From NCBI RefSeq assembly GCF_029714945.1, contig NZ_CP121634.1, positions 2,811,001 to 2,875,000 on the forward strand: 64,000 bases of DNA, read 5' to 3'. Position numbers and translations under genes: made by a program. The notes below the pieces were generated by a model that was given only the letters and a program-made list of their open reading frames with translations, did not search any database and was not told the origin of the DNA. Below, in pieces: positions 34,081-41,786 of the stretch (its first letter is position 1; the number at the start of each line of letters is the position of its first letter). Origin of the DNA: Bradyrhizobium sp. CIAT3101. GTDB taxonomy: Bacteria; Pseudomonadota; Alphaproteobacteria; Rhizobiales; Xanthobacteraceae.

Positions 34081-34925
34081 CCTTCGCCTCCCGCGGGCCC
34101 GCGCCGTGCCAGCCCGCGCGAGGGATCATAGGCATAGATCGCGGCGATCATGAAGACGATTGTACAGCCGGCGACCACGGCGAGCGAGATCCAGTTGATC
34201 TGCCCATACAGCGCAAACCGGATCAGCTCGACCGCATGGGTGAACGGATTGGCCTGGCAGACGTAATAGAGATAGGGGCTGCCCTCCTGCACCCGCCAGA
34301 GCGGGTAGAGCGCGGAAGAGGCAAAGAACATCGGGAAGATCACGAAGTTCATGACACCGGCAAAGTTCTCGAGCTGCTTGATGCCGGAGGAGATCAGCAT
34401 GCCGAGCGAGCCGAGCATCAGCCCGGACAGGATCAGCGCCGGCAACACGGTGAGATAGCCGATCGGGGGAGGCGTGATGTCCCAGAACCAGGCGATGATC
34501 AGGAAGGCATAGACCTGGAGCAGCGACACCGCGGTGCCGGCGAGAAGCTTGCAGAACAGCAGGAAGCCGCGCGGCAGCGGGCTCACCAGCAGCGTGCGCA
34601 TATTGCCCATCTCGCGGTCATAGACCATCGAGAGCGAGGACTGCATGCCGTTGAACAGCTGGATCATCGCCATCAGCCCCGGCGCGATGAAGACCTCGTA
34701 GAGGATGTAGGTCTCGTAAGGCGGGATGATGGAGATGCCGAGCACCTGGCGGAAGCCGGCGGCGAAGATGAACAGCCACACCAGGGGCCGCACCAGCGCC
34801 GAGACGAAACGCTCGCGCTGATGCAGGAAGCGCAGGCCCTCGCGCCAGACGATGCCGGTCAGGCAGGTCATGTACTCGGAGGCCGAGAAGCCGCGCGGCG
34901 CGTCGCGCGTTGTGATGCTGCTCAT
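34077..34925 (-). CDS. lutF: ABC-2-type permease of the lut-like system
   Basis: 282 residues with six hydrophobic segments (VRPLVWLFIFAAGFRQVLG, VSLLQVYAFLIIAWFWDI, YLTVLPALILSGLMLGSLGMLI, MNFVIFPMFFASSALYPLW, LAVVAGCTIVFMIAAIYAY) and an N-terminal amphipathic region (REGLRFLHQRERF). ABC-2 permeases are usually exporters. Here the gene lies in one operon with a periplasmic binding protein, as in the lanthanide-uptake lut cluster of Methylorubrum. Overlaps both neighbours by four bases. Confidence 0.82.
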   Translation of the reverse strand: MSSITTRDAPRGFSASEYMTCLTGIVWREGLRFLHQRERFVSALVRPLVWLFIFAAGFRQVLGISIIPPYETYILYEVFIAPGLMAMIQLFNGMQSSLSMVYDREMGNMRTLLVSPLPRGFLLFCKLLAGTAVSLLQVYAFLIIAWFWDITPPPIGYLTVLPALILSGLMLGSLGMLISSGIKQLENFAGVMNFVIFPMFFASSALYPLWRVQEGSPYLYYVCQANPFTHAVELIRFALYGQINWISLAVVAGCTIVFMIAAIYAYDPSRGLARRGPAGGEG

Positions 34926-35728
34926 GCGCCGCCTCCCGGCATCACTTGCGCGCCGGTCAGGCGCATGAAGGCGGTGTTGACGTCCTGCGCGCCGGCCTCG
35001 GTGATGACGCGGCTCATCGGCCCCTGCGCCAGCACCTTGCCCTGGTGCAGCACCACGAGGTCGTCGCCGGCCATGATCTCGTCGAACAGATGGGTGGCCC
35101 AGAGCACGCCGATGCCTTGCTCGGTCACGAGCTGGCGGACATGGCTGATGATGTCGGCGCGCGCCTTGACGTCGAGCCCGACGGTCGGCTCGTCCAGCAG
35201 CAACAGCCGCGGCCGGTGCAACAGTGCGCGTGCGATCTCCAGCCGACGCATCTGCCCGCCGGAGAGATCGCGCACCTTGCTGCCGGCGCGGTCCGAGAGG
35301 CCAATGCGCGCGAGCAGCTCGGCGCTGCGCGCGGCCGCCTCGCGACGGCTGATGCCGTGGAGCGCGGCGTGATAGAGCAGGTTCTGCGTCAGCGACAGAT
35401 CGAGATCGAGCGTGCGCGGCTGGAACACGACACCGAGCAGCCGCAGCGCCTCGCCGGGTGAACGGCTGATGTCATGGCCGAAAATGCCGACGCGGCCGGT
35501 CTGGATACCGAACAGCCGCGTGATCAGCGAGAACAGCGTGCTCTTGCCGGCGCCGTTGAGGCCGAGCAGGGCGGTGAAACTCGCCGGCTGCACGTTGAAG
35601 GACACGTTCATCAGCGCCCGGCGCGGGCCGTAGGAATGGCTGACGCCGTCGATCGACAGCGCCGGCACCGTGGCGGGATCGGGCCGTGGCGTCTCGCGAG
35701 GTTCGGCGATGGGAGCAGGGCTGGTCAT
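34922..35728 (-). CDS. lutE: ABC transporter ATPase of the lut-like system
   Basis: 268 residues starting MTSPAPIAEPRETPRPDP. Walker A GLNGAGKST, signature LSGGQMRRLEIARALL, Walker B LLLLDEPTVGLD, H-loop WATHLFDE. Belongs to the DrrA/ABC-2-associated ATPase group, consistent with the permease beside it. The frame is open far upstream, but the start at 35728 is right because it overlaps the propeller gene stop by four bases. Confidence 0.85.
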   Translation of the reverse strand: MTSPAPIAEPRETPRPDPATVPALSIDGVSHSYGPRRALMNVSFNVQPASFTALLGLNGAGKSTLFSLITRLFGIQTGRVGIFGHDISRSPGEALRLLGVVFQPRTLDLDLSLTQNLLYHAALHGISRREAAARSAELLARIGLSDRAGSKVRDLSGGQMRRLEIARALLHRPRLLLLDEPTVGLDVKARADIISHVRQLVTEQGIGVLWATHLFDEIMAGDDLVVLHQGKVLAQGPMSRVITEAGAQDVNTAFMRLTGAQVMPGGGA

Positions 35729-36696
35729 GGTGCGATCGTGATGCCCCAGGGCAGTTCGCCCACCTGAATGGTCTTGATCACCTTTTGCGCGGCAACGTCG
35801 ATGACGGAAACGTCGTTCGACACGCCATTGGTGGTGAGCAGATATTTTTCGTCCGGCGTGAACGCCATGTGCCAGACACGCTGGCCGACCAGCAGATATT
35901 TCGTCACCTTGCGCGTGGCGACATCGACCACGGCTATACGGTTGGCGGGGCCGAGCGCGACGAAGGCGGTCTTGTCGTCCTTGGTCATGCCGATGCCGAC
36001 AGGCTGGATCGCCTCCTTCCTCAAGCCCGGAATCTCGAAATTGACCTTGCCGATCACCTCGTGCTTTTGGGGATCGACGATCGACACGGTGCCGCCGATC
36101 TCGGACGACACCCACAATTCGGACGAGTCGTGTTTGAACTCGGCAAAGCGCGGCCGCGCATCCACCAGCACGTTGGCGACGATCTGGCGCGACGACGTGT
36201 CGATGAAATGCGCCATGTTGGTCGTCTCAGACGTGTTGATCAAAGTCTTGCCGTCGGGGCTGATGGTCATGCCCTCGGGCTCGACGCCGACCTGGATATC
36301 GCCGAGGCGTGTGCGCTTCTCCAGATCGATCACGGTGACCGTGTTGTCGTTCTCGTTGGCGACATAGAGTGTCTTGCCGGCGGCATCCTGGGTGAATAAT
36401 TCCGGGTCGGGTCCGGAGGGCAGGGTGTCGACAATGGCCTGCGTCTTGGCATCGATCACCTGGATGGTGTCGTCGTCGCCGACCGCGACCATCACGAACT
36501 TGCCGTCGCGGGTGAACTCGATGCCGCGCGGACGCTGGCCGACCTTGATGGTCTTGGTCACCGTCCAGCTGTCGGTGTCGATCACCGACACCGTGTTGCT
36601 CTTCTCGTTCGAGACATAGGCGACGAAGGCATGCGCGGGCGCGGCCGCCAGCACCAGTCCGGACAGCAGTCCCACGCGCAACATCCGTGTCCTCAT
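35725..36696 (-). CDS. PQQ-associated YVTN beta-propeller protein
   Basis: About 323 residues with signal peptide (MRTRMLRVGLLSGLVLAAAPAHA). Seven-bladed YVTN-type repeats follow (FVAYVSNEKSNTVSVIDTDSW, KTLYVANENDNTVTVIDLEK, KYLLTTNGVSNDVSVIDVAAQ). The family occurs in PQQ-dependent alcohol catabolism clusters and in the Methylorubrum lut cluster. Its role may be binding a partner or metal complex in the periplasm. The ATG overlaps the stop of the binding-protein gene (ATGA), so the start at 36696 is well supported. Confidence 0.85.
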   Translation of the reverse strand: MRTRMLRVGLLSGLVLAAAPAHAFVAYVSNEKSNTVSVIDTDSWTVTKTIKVGQRPRGIEFTRDGKFVMVAVGDDDTIQVIDAKTQAIVDTLPSGPDPELFTQDAAGKTLYVANENDNTVTVIDLEKRTRLGDIQVGVEPEGMTISPDGKTLINTSETTNMAHFIDTSSRQIVANVLVDARPRFAEFKHDSSELWVSSEIGGTVSIVDPQKHEVIGKVNFEIPGLRKEAIQPVGIGMTKDDKTAFVALGPANRIAVVDVATRKVTKYLLVGQRVWHMAFTPDEKYLLTTNGVSNDVSVIDVAAQKVIKTIQVGELPWGITIAP

Positions 36697-37874
36697 TTCA
36701 GCTTGCATTTGCTCTCCGGACGATCGTAGCCGAGCGTGTCGAGCTCGGAGACCTGGTGCAGAAACCCTTCCTGCGGCGACACCGATACCACCATGCGGCC
36801 GTCGACCAGCAGGATCGGCTGGCGGAGCTGGAGATTCCAGTCGCGCAGCGTCAGCTTGGTGCCCTTGAAGGCGGCGACGGAGAAGTCCGGCCCCTTGATG
36901 AAATCGGTGACCTTCTTGACGTCGCCCGAATTGGTGCGCGAGGTGGCCTCGCCGATCATGCGCACGGCCGTCCAGGCCTGCATGTCGAGCGCGGTCATGC
37001 GGCGTGAGTTCAGCTTCATGAAGCGGTTCTGCATCTGCGTCGCGCCCCACTGGTCCTGCGCGGCGTCCCAGCTGCGCGGCACGAGGCCAGCCGAGCCCGC
37101 GACGGGGCGGGGATCCCAGGTGCGGTAGGGCAGATAGGCCGCGAACACCTCGCTCTCGTCGGCGGCGACCAGCACGTCATAGGCGGGCGCCTGTTGCGTG
37201 AACACCGGCATCTGCCGCTGGATCAACGTGACGCCGCTATCCGTGCGGCGCGCGCCGCCGGTGTCTTCGAAGGTGCGCTCCTGCACGATCTTGGCGCCGA
37301 ACCGCGTGGCGGCCCGACGGAGCGCATCGGCGTAGAGCTTGTCCTCGTCATGCGAGCCGACCACCAGCAGCCAGCGCGGCCATCGCTTCCACACCAGATA
37401 CTGGCCGAGCGCATCGGCCAGCATCGAGCGCGTGGGCGCGCTGTGGATCACGTTGGCGCGGCAATCGGCCTCGCGCAGCCGCTCGTCGATCGCGCCGGCG
37501 TTGAACAGCAGCGTGCCGCGGTCGCGCAGGGCGTCGGCGACCTTCAACAGCGCATCGGCCGGAAGGTCGGTGATGACAAAGCCGTTGTGCTCGGCAAGCG
37601 CGGTCGCGGCCTGGACCACGTCCTCGCCTTCCTTGATGCGGCGCTCTTCCAGCGTGAAGCGCTGGTTGAGGAATTTCCCGGTGGTGTTGTTGTCCTCGAT
37701 CGCGAGCTTCGCGCCGGCGACGCCGTCATTGTCCGCGGGCTGCTCGACCAGCGAGAGCGTCGATCTGGTGCCGGCGACGCCGAGATAGCCGACGCCGATC
37801 GTGACCGGGTCGGCCGCGAGCGCTTGCATCGCTGCCAGACACAGGCCGATCGGGCCGAGCAACCATCGGATCAT
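36693..37874 (-). CDS. lutA: Periplasmic binding protein of the lut-like ABC system
   Basis: 393 residues with AGGAGGAAGC before the ATG and a signal peptide (MIRWLLGPIGLCLAAMQALA). The fold is of the branched-chain amino acid-binding type (VTIGVGYLGVAGTRSTL, NDGVAGAKLAIEDNNTTGKFLNQRF). It is the first gene of a five-gene overlapping operon (binding protein, propeller, ATPase, permease, exported protein) that mirrors the lanthanide-uptake operon of Methylorubrum extorquens. The ligand there is lanthanide, free or chelated; the same is inferred here. Confidence 0.82.
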   Translation of the reverse strand: MIRWLLGPIGLCLAAMQALAADPVTIGVGYLGVAGTRSTLSLVEQPADNDGVAGAKLAIEDNNTTGKFLNQRFTLEERRIKEGEDVVQAATALAEHNGFVITDLPADALLKVADALRDRGTLLFNAGAIDERLREADCRANVIHSAPTRSMLADALGQYLVWKRWPRWLLVVGSHDEDKLYADALRRAATRFGAKIVQERTFEDTGGARRTDSGVTLIQRQMPVFTQQAPAYDVLVAADESEVFAAYLPYRTWDPRPVAGSAGLVPRSWDAAQDQWGATQMQNRFMKLNSRRMTALDMQAWTAVRMIGEATSRTNSGDVKKVTDFIKGPDFSVAAFKGTKLTLRDWNLQLRQPILLVDGRMVVSVSPQEGFLHQVSELDTLGYDRPESKCKLK

Positions 37875-38001
37875 GCTTCCTCCTGACGTTCTCCCCGGCT
37901 TGACCGCCGGTGGAGAATTGTCTCTCTTGAAGCATGACCGATTTGGCCGGGCTTGCAACCCCGCATTTGGTCGTCGCGACACCACAGGCGGAATCACGAT
38001 C

Positions 38002-38505
38002 ATGCGAGCGCTGATATGTTTCGCGGCTTTGCTGCTGATGGGATCGCAGGCAGCCGCCGATCCGCCGAAGCTCGTCGTGTTCGATTTCGAGCTGATTGAC
38101 ACCAGCCTGCCCGGCGAGTTCTACGGCTCCAGGCCGGAAGAGGCGCGGCTTGCGCATATCAGCGACCAGCTGCGCAAGGAACTGGCTGAGTCAGGCCGGT
38201 TCCAGATGCTTGATATCGCGCCGATCAGGGATGCCGCGCATCACGCCAATCTGCAGGCCTGCGGTGACTGCGACCTCAAGCTGGCCGGTCAGTTGGGTGC
38301 CGACCTCGAGATCACCGGCATGGTGCAGAAGGTTTCGAACCTGATCATTAACCTCAACATCTATCTGCGCGACGTGAACACCGGCAAGATGATCACGGCC
38401 GCCAGCGCCGACATGCGCGGCAACACCGACGAATCCTGGTCGCGCACGATGAGCTATCTGATCCGCAACCGCCTGCTGGCGCCGAACTACGGCAAGCCGG
38501 AGTAG
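38002..38505 (+). CDS. Exported DUF2380/DUF3280-type protein
   Basis: 167 residues: signal peptide (MRALICFAALLLMGSQAAA), then PKLVVFDFELIDTSLPGEFYG, a cysteine pair in LQACGDCDLKLA, and DLEITGMVQKVSNLIINLNIYLRD. Resembles the predicted periplasmic DUF2380 family. It diverges from the lut-like operon across 127 bases and so may share regulation. Function unknown. Confidence 0.75.
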   Translation: MRALICFAALLLMGSQAAADPPKLVVFDFELIDTSLPGEFYGSRPEEARLAHISDQLRKELAESGRFQMLDIAPIRDAAHHANLQACGDCDLKLAGQLGADLEITGMVQKVSNLIINLNIYLRDVNTGKMITAASADMRGNTDESWSRTMSYLIRNRLLAPNYGKPE

Positions 38506-38517
38506 GGGTGAGAGAAC

Positions 38518-39363
38518 TCACCCCTTCAATCGCTCCGCGTGCCAGTGCAGATGGTCGGTCATGAACGTCGAGATGAAATAATAGCTGTGGTCATAGCCCG
38601 GCTGGCGCCGCAGCGTCAGCGGGATGTTGGCCTTGTTGCAGGCCGCCTGCAGCAGCTCCGGCTTGAGCTGCTCTTTCAGGAAATTGTCGGCCTCGCCGAC
38701 GTCGACCAGGAAGCCTGAATATTTCGCGCCGTCCTCGATCAGCGCCACCGTGTCGTGGCTGCGCCAGGCCTCCTTGTTCGGCCCGAGATAGCCGGTGAGC
38801 GCCTTGATCCCCCACGGCACCTGCGACGGCGCCACGATCGGGGCGAAGGCGCTGGCGGCGCGATAGCGGTGCGGGTTGCGCAGCGCCACGGTCAGCGCGC
38901 CATGGCCGCCCATGGAATGGCCCATGATCGACTGCCGCTTGGCATCGACGGGAAAATTTCCCGATACCAATTTGGGCAGCTCGTCGGTGACATAGCTCCA
39001 CATGCGATAATTGCGCGCGAACGGCGCTTCCGTGGCATCAACATAGAAGCCGGCGCCCAAGCCGAAATCATAGGCGTTGTTGGCATCGCCCGGCACGTCG
39101 GGCCCGCGTGGTGAGGTGTCGGGGGCGACGAAGATCAGGCCGAGCTCGGCGCAGGCTTTGCGGAATTCGCCCTTCTCGGTGACGTTGGCATGGGTGCAGG
39201 TGAGGCCGGAGAGATACCAGACCACGGGCAGCTTGGCGCCGTCGGCATGCGGCGGAATATAGACCGAGAACACCATGTCGGTTCCGGTCGCCTGGCTCGC
39301 ATGGCGATACACGCCCTGCACGCCGCCATAGGAAGTGTTGGTCGAGACAGTCTGGATCGTCAT
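38518..39363 (-). CDS. fghA: S-formylglutathione hydrolase
   Basis: Hydrolyses S-formylglutathione to formate and glutathione, completing the pathway begun by gfa and flhA. The 281-residue esterase-D-type protein has the nucleophile motif GHSMGGHGAL, DTSPRGPDVPGD and the end segment PGYDHSYYFISTFMTDHLHWH with the catalytic His. It is separated by 82 bases from the response-regulator gene on the same strand. Confidence 0.95.
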   Translation of the reverse strand: MTIQTVSTNTSYGGVQGVYRHASQATGTDMVFSVYIPPHADGAKLPVVWYLSGLTCTHANVTEKGEFRKACAELGLIFVAPDTSPRGPDVPGDANNAYDFGLGAGFYVDATEAPFARNYRMWSYVTDELPKLVSGNFPVDAKRQSIMGHSMGGHGALTVALRNPHRYRAASAFAPIVAPSQVPWGIKALTGYLGPNKEAWRSHDTVALIEDGAKYSGFLVDVGEADNFLKEQLKPELLQAACNKANIPLTLRRQPGYDHSYYFISTFMTDHLHWHAERLKG

Positions 39364-39445
39364 GCAATTGTGCTCCGTGGTATCTCACCACATCAAGAAT
39401 GCAATGCTTGTGTGACCGAAATTTGCGGCGCGCGCAAACCCTGGG

Positions 39446-40066
39446 TCAGGCCACGCCGCTGTCGATCGCCAGCCGCACCAGCTCGACCGAGGTCTTCACC
39501 CCGAGCTTCTGGCGCATGATCGAGGAGGTGTTGGCGACCGTCTTGTAGGACGATTGCACCAGCCAGGCGATCTCGGACAGGCTCTTTCCAGCGCTGAGCA
39601 GCCGCAAAATCTCCATCTCGCGCGCGTTCAGCTTCGACAGCGGGCTTTGCGCCAGCGTCGGCCCTGCGAAGGCGATGCTGCGCGCGATCGCGCTCGGCAG
39701 ATAAGTGCCGCCGCCGCCGACGGTGCGGATCGCCTCGACGAGATCATCGGGGTCGCCGGTCTTGGAGACGTAGCCCTTGGCGCCGCACTCGATGGCGCGC
39801 GCGGCGAAGGCCGGGTCGTCGTTCATGCTGAACATGATGATGCGGGCATCGGCCGCGCGCTCGAGGATGCGGCGCGCGAGCTCGAAGCCGGAGACGGTCG
39901 GCAGGTTGATGTCGATCACGCAGAGGTCGGGGCGCTCGACGATGAAGACGCATTCGCCGTCCTCGGCGTCGGCGGCCTCCAAAATCTCGATCTCGCCTTC
40001 GTCGGCCAGCACGGCGCGGCAGCCGGAGGCGACAATGGGATGATCGTCGACGATCAGAATGCGCAT
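39446..40066 (-). CDS. NarL/LuxR-type response regulator
   Basis: 206 residues: receiver domain with Asp7-Asp8, phosphoacceptor Asp52 (VIDINLP), and Lys102, then a LuxR helix-turn-helix (LNAREMEILRLLSAGKSLSEIAWLVQSSYKTVANTSSIMRQKLGV). MRILIVDDHP at 40066 is the natural start. It is paired with the histidine kinase on the opposite strand, 193 bases away. Such pairs (FlhSR, MoxYX) control methanol and formaldehyde oxidation in Paracoccus and other methylotrophs. Placed next to fghA, it is the likely pathway regulator. Confidence 0.87.
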   Translation of the reverse strand: MRILIVDDHPIVASGCRAVLADEGEIEILEAADAEDGECVFIVERPDLCVIDINLPTVSGFELARRILERAADARIIMFSMNDDPAFAARAIECGAKGYVSKTGDPDDLVEAIRTVGGGGTYLPSAIARSIAFAGPTLAQSPLSKLNAREMEILRLLSAGKSLSEIAWLVQSSYKTVANTSSIMRQKLGVKTSVELVRLAIDSGVA

Positions 40067-40259
40067 AGGCGTTCCCCGCGACAGCACCGGACTCTTTTTT
40101 CGTGCCGCATGATGCCGGACGAGGCGAGACGTGCGCCTCATGTCGGGTCATGCAACCCGGCCGGGATTGCTGTACGCTTCCGATTAGATATCGGGCGCTT
40201 CGTCTCTGTCAACGCTATCGGACAGGTGTGAGCGACCCTTCGTGGGGCGGGCGAGAGCA

Positions 40260-41618
40260 ATGTGGCAAAATCTATCCTTGCGCGGGCGCATCAACCTCCT
40301 GCTGGCGCTGCTGCTTGCGCTCGGGCTCGCCGTCAACATCGGCCGCCAGGTCGCGGAGGCGGGGCCGCGCGTGCAGGCCGAGGACCAGAGCGTGATCCGG
40401 CTGGCGCGCGAATTCATCGAGATGATCGTTGCCGATCTCAACGAGGCGCCGGATCCCGATGCCAGGCTGAACCAGATCGCGCGTGACCTCAATCGGCTCC
40501 GCCATGTCAGCATTGCGCTCCGGGACGCCGGCGGGAACCCGCTGACGCCGCCTCGCACGGAGACCGATGACGACACCTCCGGGCCGCCCGCCTGGTTCGT
40601 CAGCCTCGTTCACCCCGAGCAGACCGCCGTCAGCGTGCCGGTCTCGGTGCATGGCAAGCCCGGCTCGCTGGTGATTACCTCGCATCCCAATGACGAGATC
40701 GCCGAGATCTGGGACGCCATCGTGACGCAGCTCGAGGTCGGTTCGGTCATCGCGCTGGTGCTGTTCCTGGTGATGATGAATGTGGTCGGCCGGGCGCTCG
40801 CACCGCTCCAGTCATTGACGCAGACGATGGGCGAGCTCGAGGACGGCCGTTACGACGCGCGCGCGGCGCCCGGTGGCGCGCCCGAGCTCGCTGCGATCTG
40901 CACCAAGCTCAATCATCTCGCGGCGACGCTCGGCGAGGCGGTCGAGGACAAGCGGCGGCTTGCCGAGCGCGCGGTGTCGCTCCAGGACGTCGAGCGCAAG
41001 GAGATCGCGCGCGAGCTGCATGACGAGTTCGGGCCGTATCTGTTCTCGCTGCGCGCGCATGCCAGCGCGCTGGCCAAGCTCGCCGATGGACGCGCGCCGA
41101 GCGCGGAGGCCGTGCGAAAACACGGCGGCGCGCTGCTTGAGCAGATCAACGCGCTGCAGCAGTTCACCCGTCGCGTGCTGGAGCGCCTGAGGCCGGTCGG
41201 CCTCGCTGAGCTCGGCCTCGGCAAGGCGCTGGAATCGCTGTCGCGGCTGTGGCGGGAATCCCATCCCGAGGTGACCATCGAAACCACGATCTCGCCGGCG
41301 CTGGGCGTGACGGGCGAGACCGCGGACCTGACGATTTATCGCGTGGTGCAGGAGGCGCTCACCAACGCGTTCCGCCACGCCGGCGCGACCGCGATCAACG
41401 TGGTGATCGAGCCGGCGGAGCAGCCGGGCCGCGACGGCCGCTCCTGCGCCCGGGTGCGGGTCAGCGATAACGGCCGCGGCATGGAGCCCGGCCAAAAACT
41501 CGGCTTCGGCCTCGTCGGCATGCGCGAGCGCATTCTGGCGCTGGGCGGCACGCTCAACGTGGCGTCGGGCGAGGGCGGCGTCACCGTGGAGGCGCTGGTT
41601 CCGACCGCGGCGGCCTGA
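40260..41618 (+). CDS. Membrane sensor histidine kinase, NarL-partner type
   Basis: About 452 residues from ATG 40260. First membrane helix at residues 8-28 (RGRINLLLALLLALGLAVNIG), a periplasmic sensing part of about 130 residues, second helix around 158-178 (VGSVIALVLFLVMMNVVG), HAMP, HisKA_3 with His254 (ARELHDEFGPYLFSLR), and an HATPase domain (VQEALTNAFRHAG, LGFGLVGMRERILALGG). It should phosphorylate the divergent response regulator. The signal could be methanol, formaldehyde or lanthanide; not determinable here. Confidence 0.87.
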   Translation: MWQNLSLRGRINLLLALLLALGLAVNIGRQVAEAGPRVQAEDQSVIRLAREFIEMIVADLNEAPDPDARLNQIARDLNRLRHVSIALRDAGGNPLTPPRTETDDDTSGPPAWFVSLVHPEQTAVSVPVSVHGKPGSLVITSHPNDEIAEIWDAIVTQLEVGSVIALVLFLVMMNVVGRALAPLQSLTQTMGELEDGRYDARAAPGGAPELAAICTKLNHLAATLGEAVEDKRRLAERAVSLQDVERKEIARELHDEFGPYLFSLRAHASALAKLADGRAPSAEAVRKHGGALLEQINALQQFTRRVLERLRPVGLAELGLGKALESLSRLWRESHPEVTIETTISPALGVTGETADLTIYRVVQEALTNAFRHAGATAINVVIEPAEQPGRDGRSCARVRVSDNGRGMEPGQKLGFGLVGMRERILALGGTLNVASGEGGVTVEALVPTAAA

Positions 41619-41633
41619 TCGCGCCCGGTCAAG

Positions 41634-41677
41634 TCGGGAAAAGTCCCGATCGGGAATAATTCCCGATTTTGTCGGGA
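41634..41677. promoter_or_regulatory. Array of alternating TCGGGA/TCCCGA half-sites before the TonB receptor gene
   Basis: Five six-base half-sites in 44 bases: TCGGGA 41634, TCCCGA 41644, TCGGGA 41650, TCCCGA 41661, TCGGGA 41672. The central TCCCGATCGGGA (41644-41655) is a perfect 12-base palindrome. The two inverted pairs are spaced 10 and 11 bases apart, close to one helical turn. It lies 16 bases after the kinase stop and about 110 bases before the receptor start, so it could be an operator, a terminator, or both. Confidence 0.5.
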
Positions 41678-41786
41678 AAACGGGTGCGGATTGTGCGCGA
41701 CCTTTTGTGGCTGGTGCCCGAGCCGCCGCCGAATACACTCGTCGTAACCAAACGGCGAAAAACAGCCGAGGGTTACGGGTGGGACA

